DNA from: Diphasiastrum complanatum
Taxonomy: Eukaryota; Streptophyta; Lycopodiopsida; Lycopodiales; Lycopodiaceae
Assembly (NCBI GenBank): GCA_029204225.1
Contig: CM055096.1
Coordinates: 71,397,349 to 71,451,348, forward strand
DNA length: 54,000 nt
Direction: 5' to 3'
A program made the translations under genes and the position numbers. How positions within the stretch are numbered: the stretch's first letter is position 1; every line of letters starts with the position of its first letter. Shown one piece after another: positions 23,972 through 34,442 of the stretch. The notes below the pieces were generated by a model. The model was given only the letters and a program-made list of their open reading frames with translations, searched no databases and was not told the DNA's origin.

Positions 23972-26900
23972 ATGGCATCTCAGGGAGGATATCTTCTAGA
24001 AGCCAGTGAAAGACTAAACACTTCTAATTACTCAATTTGGAAGTTAATAATGGAGTCTGTTTTGATTTTCCAGGACGTTATGGATATTGTGCTTGGTGTT
24101 GAGGAGGAGCCTCAAGCACATGTTGAAATTCCTAAATATAAGAAGAGAGCTAGAATGGCTCTACATTTCATTAAGATGAATGTATCTAATGAAATTTTGA
24201 GAGAGATAGGATCTTGCACTACAGCCAAAGAAGCTTGGGATGCACTAAAGACCATCTATGAAGCAAAGAATACTTCTAGAATACTCACTCTTAGGAATCA
24301 GATTTTTCAAAGTTTCCAAAGAAGTGAAGAAAGTGCATCTAACTATGTTCTGAGAGTTAAAGATTTACATAGAGAGCTTTCCTGTGTTGGTGTTACCATT
24401 AACCAAGTTGAGCTAGTTCAAGTCATATTGAATGGCTTGAGAGATGACTATGATAATCTTGTTCAGTCTTTTGCTATTAAGGAGGAGTTACCTAATCTAG
24501 AAACTCTCCAAGGAATTCTTATTTCTGAAGAATCTAGACAAAGCTATAAACTCTCCAAGATGAACAAACTTGAACATGGTGGAAGTGACAAAGCCCTCTT
24601 TGTCAAAGGCAAGCAGAAAGGAAGGATTAAGAACCAATTCTCTCAAGCATACAAGAAAGACAAAGCCAAAGATCGAGATCAAGATGGTGAAGAGGATGAT
24701 ACATCTCATCCCTCTAACTCAAAAACCAAGAAGAAGAAAGTGAAGTGCTTCTTCTGTGGCAAAAAGGGGCACTATGTCTCTAATTGCTTTAAGAAGAAAA
24801 ACCAACTCAAGCAAGCTAATCTCTCCAAAGAGATTGAAGAAGATTCTGTTGCAAGTGATGGAGAAGGATCACTTATGGTGTCCAGTTTTTTTTCATCACC
24901 TTTCAAGAAAGATGGAGCTTGGTACATAGATAGTGGAGCCTCTTCACATATGTGCTGTTCAAAGAAGTCATTTGACTCAATCTTACCTTTCAAAGGACTC
25001 AAGAGATCTATTTACACAGCTAATGATCATGAGTGTCCAATAGAAGGAATTGGCAACATTCCATTGAAACTTGCTTCTTCAAAAGTTCTTGCACTTTCTA
25101 ATGTTCTTTTCATTCCAAAACTTACAAAGAGCTTAATTAGTGTGGGAAAGTTGCTTGATAATGGTTGTGATGTAAAGTTCAACTCCAATACTTGTTTTAT
25201 CAAGAGAAAAGATGAGATCCTTGCTGATGGAACTAGATGTGGAATTTTTAAGTTGAATTTTTATGAGAATGCAAACCTTTGTGAAGTTGTTTTGTTATCG
25301 AAGGAGGAGCTATGGCATAGAAGGTCGGGACATCCTAACTTTACATCTATATCTTCTATGGTTAAGAAGGAGAAGGCTATTAGTCTTCCAAAATCTCTTT
25401 CTAAAGCTTTCAAGCCTTGTGAGGTTTGTGCCATTGCAAAGTCACATCAAAAGCCATATCAGAAGTCTTTTATAAAGACTACTTGTCCAATGGAACTCAT
25501 ACATTCAGATGTACATTTTTCCTCTTCTAAAAGTACTGGTGGTGCAACATGTTTTGTCACCTTTATTGATGACTTTACTAGATACACTTGGTTGTATCTA
25601 CTTTCTTCAAAGGCTATGGTTTTTGATCACTTTCTTATCTTCAAAGCTTATGTAGAAAAACAATTTTCTTGCAAAGTTAAAGCTTTAAGATGTGATGGAG
25701 GAGGTGAATATATCTCCAACAAGTTTCATAATTATTGTGAAGGTGAAGGAATAAAGAGAGAGTTTTCTTGTGCCTATTCTCCATCTCAAAATGGAGTAGT
25801 TGAGAGAAAAAACAAATCTTTATGTGAATGTGCTAAAGCAATTCGAGTAGCAGATTCTTTGCCTATTGAATATTGGGGTGAAGCTATAAATTGTGCAAAC
25901 TATTTGTGCAATAGATTACCTCACAATGCTCTTGCTGGAAAATCACCTTTTGAAGTCTTGTTTCAGAAAAAACCTAAGGTAGATCACCTTAGAGTTTTTG
26001 GTTGTACTTGCTTTGTTAATATGCCCTTGGAAACAAGGAAAAGAGATGATCCTAATTATGTTAAAGGGATCATGGTTGGATATGCATCCAACAAGAAAGC
26101 TTACAGGATCTATGTTCCCTCTACCTCAACTACAATTGAGAGTAGAGATGTGATATTCCATGAAGATCAAAAATACATTCTTGAGAAGGTCGAGTCCAAA
26201 GATTCTCACAAAGATACTCCAATCATCACCCTTGAAGATCATCATGGAGAGATGGGGCCGAGATTTGAGGAGGAGTCACCTCGAATTTTTTCACCAAGCA
26301 GATGTCAAAGAGAAAGATTCGAGCCTAGAAGGCTTACCTATGAAGATAGAGGAAAGCAAGTGGAAATCAACTCCACTAATTGTGCCTATTTTATTTTTCA
26401 TGAGGAGCTGAAGGATGTATATGATGCTATCAACTCAAAGGAATGGTACCTTGCCATGAAGGAAGAATATGATGTTTTGATGGCCAATAATACATGGGAA
26501 CTTGTGGATCTTCCATCCAACAAACATACCATTGGTTGCAAATGGGTTTTTCAAGTCAAGTATAATCAAGATGGCACAATCAACAAGTAAAAGGCTAGGC
26601 TTTGTGCTAAAGGATTTTCTCAAGTATATGGACTTGATTATGAGGAGAACTTTGCCCTAGTTGCAAAGATGGTGTCAATTAGAATCATAATTTCTCTTGC
26701 TTGTTTTTTCAATTGGCAAATTCTTCAACTAGATGTTTCTAATGCATTTCTAAATGGCTATCTAGAAGAAGACATATATATGGATCAACCTATTTGGCCA
26801 TGATGAGGGAAAAGTTTGCTTGCTCTTCAAAAGTTTATATGGATTAAAGCAAGCTCCAAGGTCATGGTATTCTTGACTTAACACCTTTCTTGTGTCACTA

Positions 26901-27888
26901 GGATTAAATCTTAGTAACTATGATCCTTCCTTATATGTCAAGTTTTTTGATAAAGATATTGTCATCCTTCTTATTTATGTTGATGATATAATTCTGACAG
27001 GAAGTTGTATCAAGTTAGTTGAGGAAACCAAGATTGCACTTGGAAAAGAGCTCAAGATGCAAGATCTTGGAAAAACACACTATATTCTAGGATTAGAGAT
27101 TGACTTTCTTAAAGATAAAGCTTTCATATGTCAATCTAAGTATGCTCTTTCAATGTTAAAAAAGCTCAATATGTTGAATTGTAAGAGTATAGAAACACCT
27201 ATGGAGCAAAATGTAAAGGACTCTAACAAAGGTGATGAAAGATCCTTCGAGGACATCACACTTTAGAAGTCTTATAGGCTCCTTAATTTGGCTCACAATA
27301 ACTAGACCTGACATAAACTTTAGTGTTCATAAGTTGAGCTTGGCTATGCAAAATCCTTCAATTTATCATTGGAAAAAGACCAAGAGAGTGCTTAGATATA
27401 TATCTTCAACTTTTGATTTTGGTTTATTATATAAAAGTGAAGATCTTTCTATTATTGGTTATTCTAACTCGGATTTTGCAAGTGATAGAGCAGATCGGAA
27501 ATCTACAAGTGCTTATGTCATATATCTTGGAGGAAACTTGATATCCTGGCTTTCCAAAAAGCAAGATACTGTATCACTCTCATCATGTGAAGCTGAGTAC
27601 AAGGCTCTCACTACAACAACAAAGGAAGTGCTTTGGATCAAGAGGTTACTAGTGGAGCTAAAGATAATTATGGAAGAAAATATACCTATGATCATGTGTG
27701 ACAACATTTCAGCTCAAGCCCTTGCCAACAACCCAATATTCCATGCAAGGAGCAAACATATCGAATTTGCACATCACTTTGTAAGAGAGAAGCTCATTGG
27801 AGGTGAAATCAAATTGGAGCACATCAACACATCATCTTGCATTGCAGATAACCAAACCTTTGAGCAAAAGTTCCTTCAACAAGCATAG
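23972..27888 (+). pseudogene. Copia C gag-pol polyprotein, nearly intact
   Basis: An open frame of 872 codons runs from MASQGGYLLEASERLN. Gag (UBN2 type) covers residues 1 to about 230, the zinc knuckle CFFCGKKGHYVSNC starts at residue 259, and protease WYIDSGASSHMC starts at 317 with catalytic Asp320. Integrase follows with its HHCC segment and core (LIHSDV, FIDDFTRYTW, LRCDGGGEY, NGVVERKNKSL), then the start of RT. A stop interrupts RT (TAA at about 26,588, after DGTINK). Beyond it come KARLCAKGFSQ, a shift near 26,800, a stop near 26,874, the RT catalytic LLIYVDDIILTG (about 26,967), another shift near 27,240, and RNase H (DRADRKSTSAYVIYLGG, TVSLSSCEAEYKAL) ending at 27,888. About four lesions make it non-autonomous. 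It has the youngest look of all elements here. Confidence 0.93.
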
Positions 27889-27942
27889 AGCCAACCTTGG
27901 AGTTATACCAAGATCCATGTTCAAATCAATATAGATCATTTT

Positions 27943-27951
27943 TAGGAGGAG
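27943..27951 (+). other. Copia C polypurine tract
   Basis: AGGAGGAGT-like purine stretch immediately 5' of the 3' LTR, in the place where plus-strand DNA synthesis is primed. Confidence 0.75.
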
Positions 27952-28747
27952 TGTTAAAATTGAAAAACAATCCATATTGATTTCTTGGCTTGCTACAAAT
28001 GTTGTACCATGCAAGTATGTAGCTCATTAATGCAAAATGCCAAGTTTGGCCTACATAGAACTCGAGCTACATGGTTATGTATTGTCTAGTTTGATAAATA
28101 CAACTTGCAAATAGTTTGTAGACATAGAATTAGCATGATTATGCTTGTAGAAACTCGTGGCAACTCACATGCATTAATTGTAAGTGATCCATAGTGACAT
28201 GCAAGGCATGCACAAAGTTTATTGGACACATGCATGATGATTTGGACATTTCTAGTTAGAACTAGTACACTTGTAAAAAGTTGGTAGAATTTCATGCATG
28301 ACAAGTGACAAATGTCACATAGACTCTAGATGTCACTTTAGATGTCATTTTGGAATGGATAGATATGGTTCTACCTCAAGCTACCTCAATCTCCATAAAT
28401 ATGTGTAGCTCTCCACACAATTGAAAATGAAGAACCAAAGTTTTGTAGCTATCTCATGTCATTTTGGATCTAAGCAAATATTGCTTGTTATCTCTCTAGC
28501 TCTCTCTCTCTCTCTAGCTCGTGTTGAGGCTAATGCTCATACATTGAAATCTTGTATTTTTTCATTCTTTGATCATTGCTATTATATTTTGTTGATTAGC
28601 ATGCTAGATTGTGGATTAGCCATTTCTTCTGAACTAGATTTTGTTGATCAATCTAGAATCAGGTTATAGTGCCAATCACAAAGCTTAATTAAAATTAGTC
28701 ACTCTTGTGGACATTCCCCACACGTGTGAATTTTGGAAATTTTGTCA
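27952..28747 (+). repeat. Copia C 3' LTR
   Basis: About 796 bp, starting TGTTAAAATTG and ending TTTTGTCA; it aligns throughout with 22,412-23,201. Differences include a small insertion (GTAAGTGATCC versus GTGATCC) near 28,180 and a longer CT run near 28,500. The palindrome CACACGTGTG is kept (28,719-28,728). Confidence 0.94.
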
Positions 28748-31700
28748 CTAATTGCCTATACAACGTAGCATCAAATGACTGTGACTCTTCAAGCTTAGAA
28801 AGCTTTTTACCTAGCTCAATAGGAGTATTTACTGGTTTGCAATCCTGCAACCTAAACCTGTGCAGCAACTCTATGACATGCTTCACTTGTGTTAAACCCA
28901 CTTCGTGTCCTTTTTGCCACACCTCTACTCCAAGGCAATAATGCATCAGGTTGAGATCTGTCATCTCGAATTGTTCCATGAGGTCTTTCTTGACCATGTC
29001 TATCATCTCTTGATTATTTCCCATAATAATCAAGTCATCAACATAAAGAGAAATCAAAGCAACCATACCATCAAAGCATAAGACATATAGATTTGGATCA
29101 GAGTGTGTTCTCACCATTCCCTTTGAACGAAAGTAGGCATCAATCCTGCTATACCACGCACACGGTGCCTGTTTAAGACCATAAAGTGCTTTCTTCAAGC
29201 GACATACTTTATTTTCTTGTCCCTTTGCTACAAAGCCTTCAGGTTGATCCATGAACACCTCTTCTTCCAACTCACTATTCAGAAAAGCAGATTTCACATC
29301 CATCTGATGCAAAGGCCAACCAAAATGTAAAGCTAAAGCAACAAGTAGACGTAGAGTATTCCACTTACATACCGGTGCAAAGGTCTCCTCATAGTCGATG
29401 CCTTTACTTTGTGCATACTGATCACCAATCTTGCCTTGTGCTTTGCTATACTTCCATCTGCATGGTACTTAGTCCTGTATACCCATTTGCAACCAATGGG
29501 TTTCTTGCCAACTGGTGGTTCTACTAAGTCCCATGTGCTATGCTTAGCAATTGACTCCATCTCCTCTCCCATGGCCTTGACCCAGATGTCATCACCCTTC
29601 GCTTCACCAAAAGTCGAAGGTTCTTTGCTTTGAATATTACTAGATAAGAGAGCATAATTTGCTTCATACCTCTCAGGTTGTGTCTTCTCTCTTGTTGATC
29701 TTCGTATCTCTCCCTGGCTAAATGATCCTGGAAAGTCATCCATGTCGCAGCTCTCCAACAATCTCTCAAACCACTTAAGGAGCTTCATGTCAAGTGATCG
29801 GCTTCCTGGTGAAAATGTACCCCACGGTACATCCTTCTCCTTGTGTTTGTCACCTGCAATTTCAATCCTTCTTGCACCAAAAGGTTTGTCCCTACCTCTC
29901 CAACCTGTCTCTTGAGGTTGAGTAGTAGTATCTTGAGATGTATCCTCATGTTCATCACTCGAAAGGTCAATGAATGGATCATCATCAGGTGGTATTCTCA
30001 CTATACCATCTTTTCCACTGGATGTATCTATCTTCTCAGCATCCTCGTCTTCATACATCTTGGATTCATCAAAGATAACATCACGGCTTATATGGAATTT
30101 GTTTTCCACTGGATCAAAACATCTATAGCCCTTCACACGATCATCATATCTTAGGAATATGCACTTGATAGCTTTCACATCAAGTTGACGTCTCTCTTCC
30201 TTAGGAACGTGTACAAGGGCCTTACATCCAAAGATTTGCAAGTGGTTCACCTTTGGCTTCTTCTTCGTGAATGCTTCCTCAGGTGTTGTGACTTCTATTT
30301 TGAAGATAGACTACCGTACTGCATGCTTCCGACCAAAAATCCTTTGGTAGTTTCATCTTAGCTAGCATAGATCTGGCACTTTCCCCAATCGTACGATTCT
30401 TGCGCTTAGCTATACCATTGAGAGCAGGAGTATGAGCTTGCGTAAATTGTCTTTTAATCCCACATTGATCACAAAGATCATTGAAGTCATTAGACTTGTA
30501 CTCACCTCCACTATCTGATCTTAGGACTTTGATCTTCCTACCTGTTTGATTTTCGACCAATGCTTTGAAGCTCTTGAAGTTGTCAAATGCATCTGATTTC
30601 TTCTTCAAGAAGTAGATCCACGTCTTTCATGACATATCATCAATAAATGTCATGAAATAGAAGGCTTTACCTAAGGACATGGTCCTCATAGGCCCGCATA
30701 AATCTATGTGGATTAAATCCAGAATGTTCTTTGCTCTTGCAACACCCCCTTTATTGAACTTCTCTCGATGCTGCTTCCTATATACACATGATTTGCACAT
30801 CGATTTCAAGTGGTCTTCAATGGTAGGCAATCCTATTACCATCTTCAATTTTCTCATCAAATTGAGACTTCCCAAGTTCAAGTGACCAAGCCTCTTATGC
30901 CACAAATCAGTTTGCGATGGAATGGATGATACAAGTCCATCTTGCCCCTTGATTGTAGCATTCAACCTGTACAATTATGTATTGGGCTCCCTTACTCCAT
31001 CCGCAATAACTTTGAACTTTTGGTTCACATCCTTCACAAAGCAACGATCATGGGCAAATTCTACTTTCAACTTTTGATCAGTAATGACTCCAATAGAAAG
31101 TAGATTTTTCTTCAAATTTGGTACTTAAAGTACCTCCTTGATCATCCTGCTTTTTCCATCAGGTAGTTGGATTGAAACAGTGCCTATCTCCTTTATCTTG
31201 CACACCTCGCCATTTGCCTGTGAAACAGACGTTCCATTATCCAACACTTTCATGCTACTGAACCAATTCTTGTTACCTGTCATGTGTCTTGTGGCTCCCG
31301 AGTCAATATACCATGCTTGATCATCTTGATTAGATGACAATGCAGATATGAAGATGCTAGAGTCTTCAATCTCACCCTCATCGACAAGGTTACCTTCTTG
31401 CTTTGGTTTCCCCTTGCCTTGTTCTGCCAAGAATTTGCGACATTCACTTTTCCAATGGCCCTTTTTACCACAATGGAAGCACTTGTCTTTCTTTTTGGTC
31501 TTACTGGAAGATCCCTCATCCTCCTGAGACTTGACAAATTGCTGCTTAGATTTCTTTTTGCCCTTGCCCTTGCCTTGTTTTTGGCGTGTCGCAAGTGCCT
31601 GATCGTCAGTATTTTGATGTCTAGCTTTCACCATTTCTCGCCGTTGCTCTTCCTGCATCAAGATTCCTATGAGCTCGTCGAAGGTTGGCAACCTTTCCCT

Positions 31701-32210
31701 TGATGCCATTCTGCTCACAAACATCTGATAAAGTTCTACAATGCCGCACAATGCATTGTGCACCAGCTCCACATCACGTATGCGCTCACCAATAGAATGC
31801 AGCTCATCCCTCATTGTCTTGATTCTGGTCATGTACGTCTGAATGTGCTCTCCTTGCTCCATGCAGGCACTATTCAACTTTGACTTCAGAAACATGATTC
31901 TTGACAGATTTGATGTCTTAAACTGCTCCTTTAGCACATCCCATGTCTGTCTGGGTGTCACATCATCACATATGTGGGTAATGATGTGATCCTTCACTGA
32001 CAAGTTAATGAAGGTCAAAGCTTTCCTCATCTTTTTGTCGAACACTTTGATATCGGTTTCATTTGGCGGCCTTCTCTCATCACCTGTGACGACTTCCCAC
32101 ACATCTTTCTCCATCAGTATGTTTTTCATTTTGAATTTCCACACTGCATAGTTGGAAATCCCGTCCAATTTGCTACTTTCACTCAAAATGGACTCTCCTA
32201 TGTTTGCCAT
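28748..32210 (-). pseudogene. Copia D gag-pol, proximal part
   Basis: Gag starts at 32,210 (MANIGESILSESSKLDG) and shows the UBN2 pattern (AVWKFKMKNILMEKDVW; TWDVLKEQFKTSNLSRI). The zinc knuckle CFHCGKKGHWKSEC (about 31,480) and protease WYIDSGATRHMTGN (about 31,315) follow. Pre-integrase is LWHKRLGHLNLGSL (about 30,900), and integrase shows LIHIDLCGPM, KVLRSDSGGEYKSN and NGIAKRKNRTIGE. RT shows GCKWVYRTKYHADG, MHQMDVKSAFLNSELEEEVF and LISLYVDDLIIMG (about 29,040). Single stops occur near 31,125, 30,975 and 30,628, and a segment is displaced near 29,330, so it is dead. It continues at 22,411 after the copia C insertion. The family differs from copia A/B and copia C. Neither a 5' LTR nor a primer binding site is recognised above 32,210. 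Confidence 0.93.
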
Positions 32211-33187
32211 CGCAAAAACTGCTTGAAACTTCTACCGTAGGCTAAAAACAGTATGCCAAGACCAACAATGATGTCAAAAGTTGAAAATAATGACCTGCTC
32301 TTTTTCCCTTATCAGGCCACTCGCCGCTTTTCCACCAATTTGAAAGCCAAATCGGCGTCGCCTTCCGAAATGCACTCAGTCGTCAACTCCCAACTTCGTG
32401 CCCAGTAGAATGGTGAAATCACTTCTGGCACACTCCGAATACTTTCTCCGCTGCAATCACTCTGTTTTGCTGTACCGTTTTGCAGATACAATCCGGGTGC
32501 CCTTCGTTTGGAAGTCATAGCCTTTCGTTTGGGTCAAAACGGGCAAAGGACCCAAAAATAGGAATTTTCTTTGTTTTTGAACTGTTTCTTCACCTTGAAG
32601 AAACTTCACTTTTCACTTGTGAAGGGACCCAACTCCCATTTCAGTATGAAATTTTTAATGAAATTGAAGGCCCAATTGCCCTTCAAACTTTCACAACCCC
32701 TTGACTTGCCATCTAATGGCTTATCCGATCCAAAGGCTCACACTGCTTTCCAAAAGCATGATCTCAATCATTGATCTTCATAGGGACTCATCCTACGGTC
32801 CTAGATGCTTTTGTGCGTTGACCCACACGCCTACAAGCACTAATCACTCCAAAACGCTAGGAACCCACCTCTCTCCACCGCGCGCGATCTGTATGTGGGC
32901 TCTTCCTCCTCCTACGTTTTCCAGCTATGGCTCCCTTGAGGATTTTTCAACAATATCTCTCTCTCTCTCTGAGTGGCGGCTATCCATGGCTAGGGGAGAA
33001 CTCCCAACCAATGGAATTGCGGACGTACTAGCTAGATCTTTTATAATGAGAGGAGGTGAGGGTGAAGAGCTGGGAGACCTGGTCTTAGGTTGCGAACACT
33101 TGGGCTGTGCTTGCTTTCTCTTTTCTTGAGGTGGGACAGGCCCCCTTTCAAGAGGAACTTGCTTCTGTGTGAAGCCAAACTTAAAAA
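32211..33187. other. Interval between copia D and the CENH3-like gene
   Basis: No gene that I can defend. The minus-strand frame of the histone-like gene stays open through a Pro/Ser/Lys-rich stretch to 32,925 (PKTRSPSSSPSPP), which could be a C-terminal extension or chance. A (TC)8-9 microsatellite lies at about 32,955-32,972. It might include a degraded 5' part of copia D, but no LTR edge or primer site is seen. Confidence 0.4.
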
Positions 33188-33576
33188 TGCTATCATAGGT
33201 GTTTCGTAGCCTCATGACAAGAAGCATGTCCTTGGGCATCAGTGTCACCCTCTTGACATGAATGGAGCACAACATCGAATCCTCAAACAATTTTGTCTGG
33301 AAGTCCTCATATGCAGTATGGAGTGCCTCCAATGCAGTGATATTCCACCTCACTACATAGGGCAGATGGGTGGTCATCTTGTGTAACCTCCCTCACAGCC
33401 CGGTAGAAGGCTGCTTTTGGGATCAGAAGTTTGGTACTCCTCTGCAAGGCCCTGATATCCCTCAACCATGGACGACAAGGTCTCCCGCGTCTTTGTGGAT
33501 GTACGAGTTCAGAAGTCTAGGGACGGGACAGTTGAACAAAATTGGTAAGCCTAGCAGTTTGCTTCGTCCGAGCCAT
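33188..33576 (-). pseudogene. CENH3: Centromere-type histone H3 (CENH3-like) gene, broken
   Basis: Starts at the ATG complementary to 33,574-33,576 with MARTKQTARL, the start shared by H3 proteins. In the same frame, after a TAG stop at codon 20 (33,517-33,519), come RPWLRDIRALQRSTKLLIPK and AAFYRAVREVTQD. These match the alphaN and alpha1 region (REI..YQ.ST.LLI.K..F.RLVREI) and have the LLIP of CENH3 rather than the LLIR of canonical H3. One frame change at about 33,376 leads to VVRWNITALEALHTAYEDF, then LFEDSMLCSIHVKRVTLMPK, i.e. alpha2, loop 2 and alpha3. A Trp in loop 1, EDF, SML and TLM are CENH3-type features; canonical H3 has SEAYL, TNL and TIM. If functional it would mark centromeric nucleosomes. 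One stop plus one shift suggest a pseudogene or an unrecognised intron. No plant H3 normally has the Pro/Ser-rich frame that follows. Confidence 0.72.
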
Positions 33577-33637
33577 TGAGGCCGGATATCTATACCACGC
33601 GAGGACAAAGATACAGCATAAGAGAGAGCTAGATTAT

Positions 33638-33825
33638 CTCGCGTGATGGTGACACTGAGAAGGGTGATATCGCTATGATGCGAGAGAGTGGCAGATTCAG
33701 GCGGGGAGAGGTAGGGGCTCGCGTGATGGTGATACTGGAAAAGTCAGGCCGATATCGCTACGACGCAAGAGGGTGTAAGGAACAGGCCTGGGGACGAGGT
33801 CGCTCACGTGATGGCGATATCACAA
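33638..33825. repeat. 80-85 bp tandem repeat upstream of the CENH3-like gene
   Basis: Three copies start with CTCGCGTGATGG or a close variant at 33,638, 33,718 and 33,803. The first two are full length and also share GATATCGCTA-GA-GCGAGAG near their middle; the third is cut short. The unit is GC-richer than the surroundings. It falls in the putative 5' leader of the minus-strand histone-like gene. Confidence 0.75.
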
Positions 33826-33897
33826 ATGCAAGTCATATGGAAGCAATCAAACATGAAAGAAAATTATGCAAAAACCTGTACAATCCCCAGGAATGGA

Positions 33898-33906
33898 CTT
33901 ATATAG
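33898..33906 (-). promoter_or_regulatory. TATA box, minus strand, for the CENH3-like gene
   Basis: The minus strand reads CTATATAAG, a strong plant TATA box, 322 bp upstream of the CENH3-like ATG and at the edge of the ACGT array. The distance would leave a leader of about 290 nt. This is inferred from sequence only. Confidence 0.5.
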
Positions 33907-33918
33907 GAGAGAAAAGTT

Positions 33919-34275
33919 GGCACGTGTGAATACCAGCGACACGTGGCCCAATCAATAACTGATGTGTGGAAACACACGTCTGTATACGCACGTGTGAAAC
34001 TGCACGTCTGGATCAGCACGTGTGGGATCCCACATGGGGACACGTGGCCGAATGGATCAACGACATGTGTTCTCGCATGTATAAGCTCGCATGTGTGGTC
34101 ACGTGGCCCAATCAGTACCTGACGTGTGGGACCACACGTTTGTATCCACACGTGTGAAACTTGCACGTGTGGACATGTGGTCGAATGGTTTGGTGACGTG
34201 TGTTCTAGCACGTATGGGCACATGACTGAATGGCAGGTTGATGCATATTGTAGCATGTGTGGTCTCGCACGTGCG
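33919..34275. promoter_or_regulatory. Dense ACGT (G-box/ABRE-like) array built from a ~150 bp tandem repeat
   Basis: About 15 ACGT cores (CACGTG, CACGTGT, GACGTG) lie in about 360 bp, where one or two would be expected by chance. Two units starting CACGTGGCCCAATCA at about 33,949 and 34,100 show a period near 151 bp, and each holds internal ACGTGTGG-type words. ACGT cores are bound by plant bZIP and some bHLH factors. The array sits between two outward-facing TATA boxes. Confidence 0.65.
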
Positions 34276-34352
34276 GACGGTAATATTGCGTGCCATAGAT
34301 CTAATCCGTTGTTGGATCGACGCGTGTACGGCTTGGATCTTATTGGTTTTAG

Positions 34353-34362
34353 CTATATAAAT
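34353..34362 (+). promoter_or_regulatory. TATA box, plus strand, for the unknown divergent gene
   Basis: CTATATAAAT lies about 80 bp downstream of the ACGT array. It is followed by about 80 bp and a TTTCTTTGCAG splice-acceptor-like site just before an ATG at 34,443. Confidence 0.45.
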
Positions 34363-34442
34363 GTTGTTTGATCAGTTAAAATCTTTTGCTAAGTTTTGGA
34401 TTTTCACTCCCTGGTGTGTAAACACTACTATTTCTTTGCAGT

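Larger units (their letters stand above)
22412..28747 (+). mobile_element. Copia C: complete Ty1/copia element nested in copia D
   Basis: About 6.3 kb with two LTRs (22,412-23,201 and 27,952-28,747), a tRNA-Met primer binding site, a gag-pol reading frame, a purine tract and a 5-bp target duplication. The LTRs differ at roughly 15-20 of about 790 positions by eye, so this is the youngest insertion in the window. It landed inside the RNase H region of copia D on the opposite strand. Confidence 0.95.

Noticed and set aside
32480-33129. Overlapping plus-strand frames of 67-142 codons
   Set aside because: They show no recognisable domain, and the last one lies antisense to the tail of the CENH3-like frame.
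33864-34256. 130-codon frame rich in His, Thr and Val on the minus strand
   Set aside because: It is the translation of the ACGT tandem array, with a similar frame on the other strand; no protein pattern.
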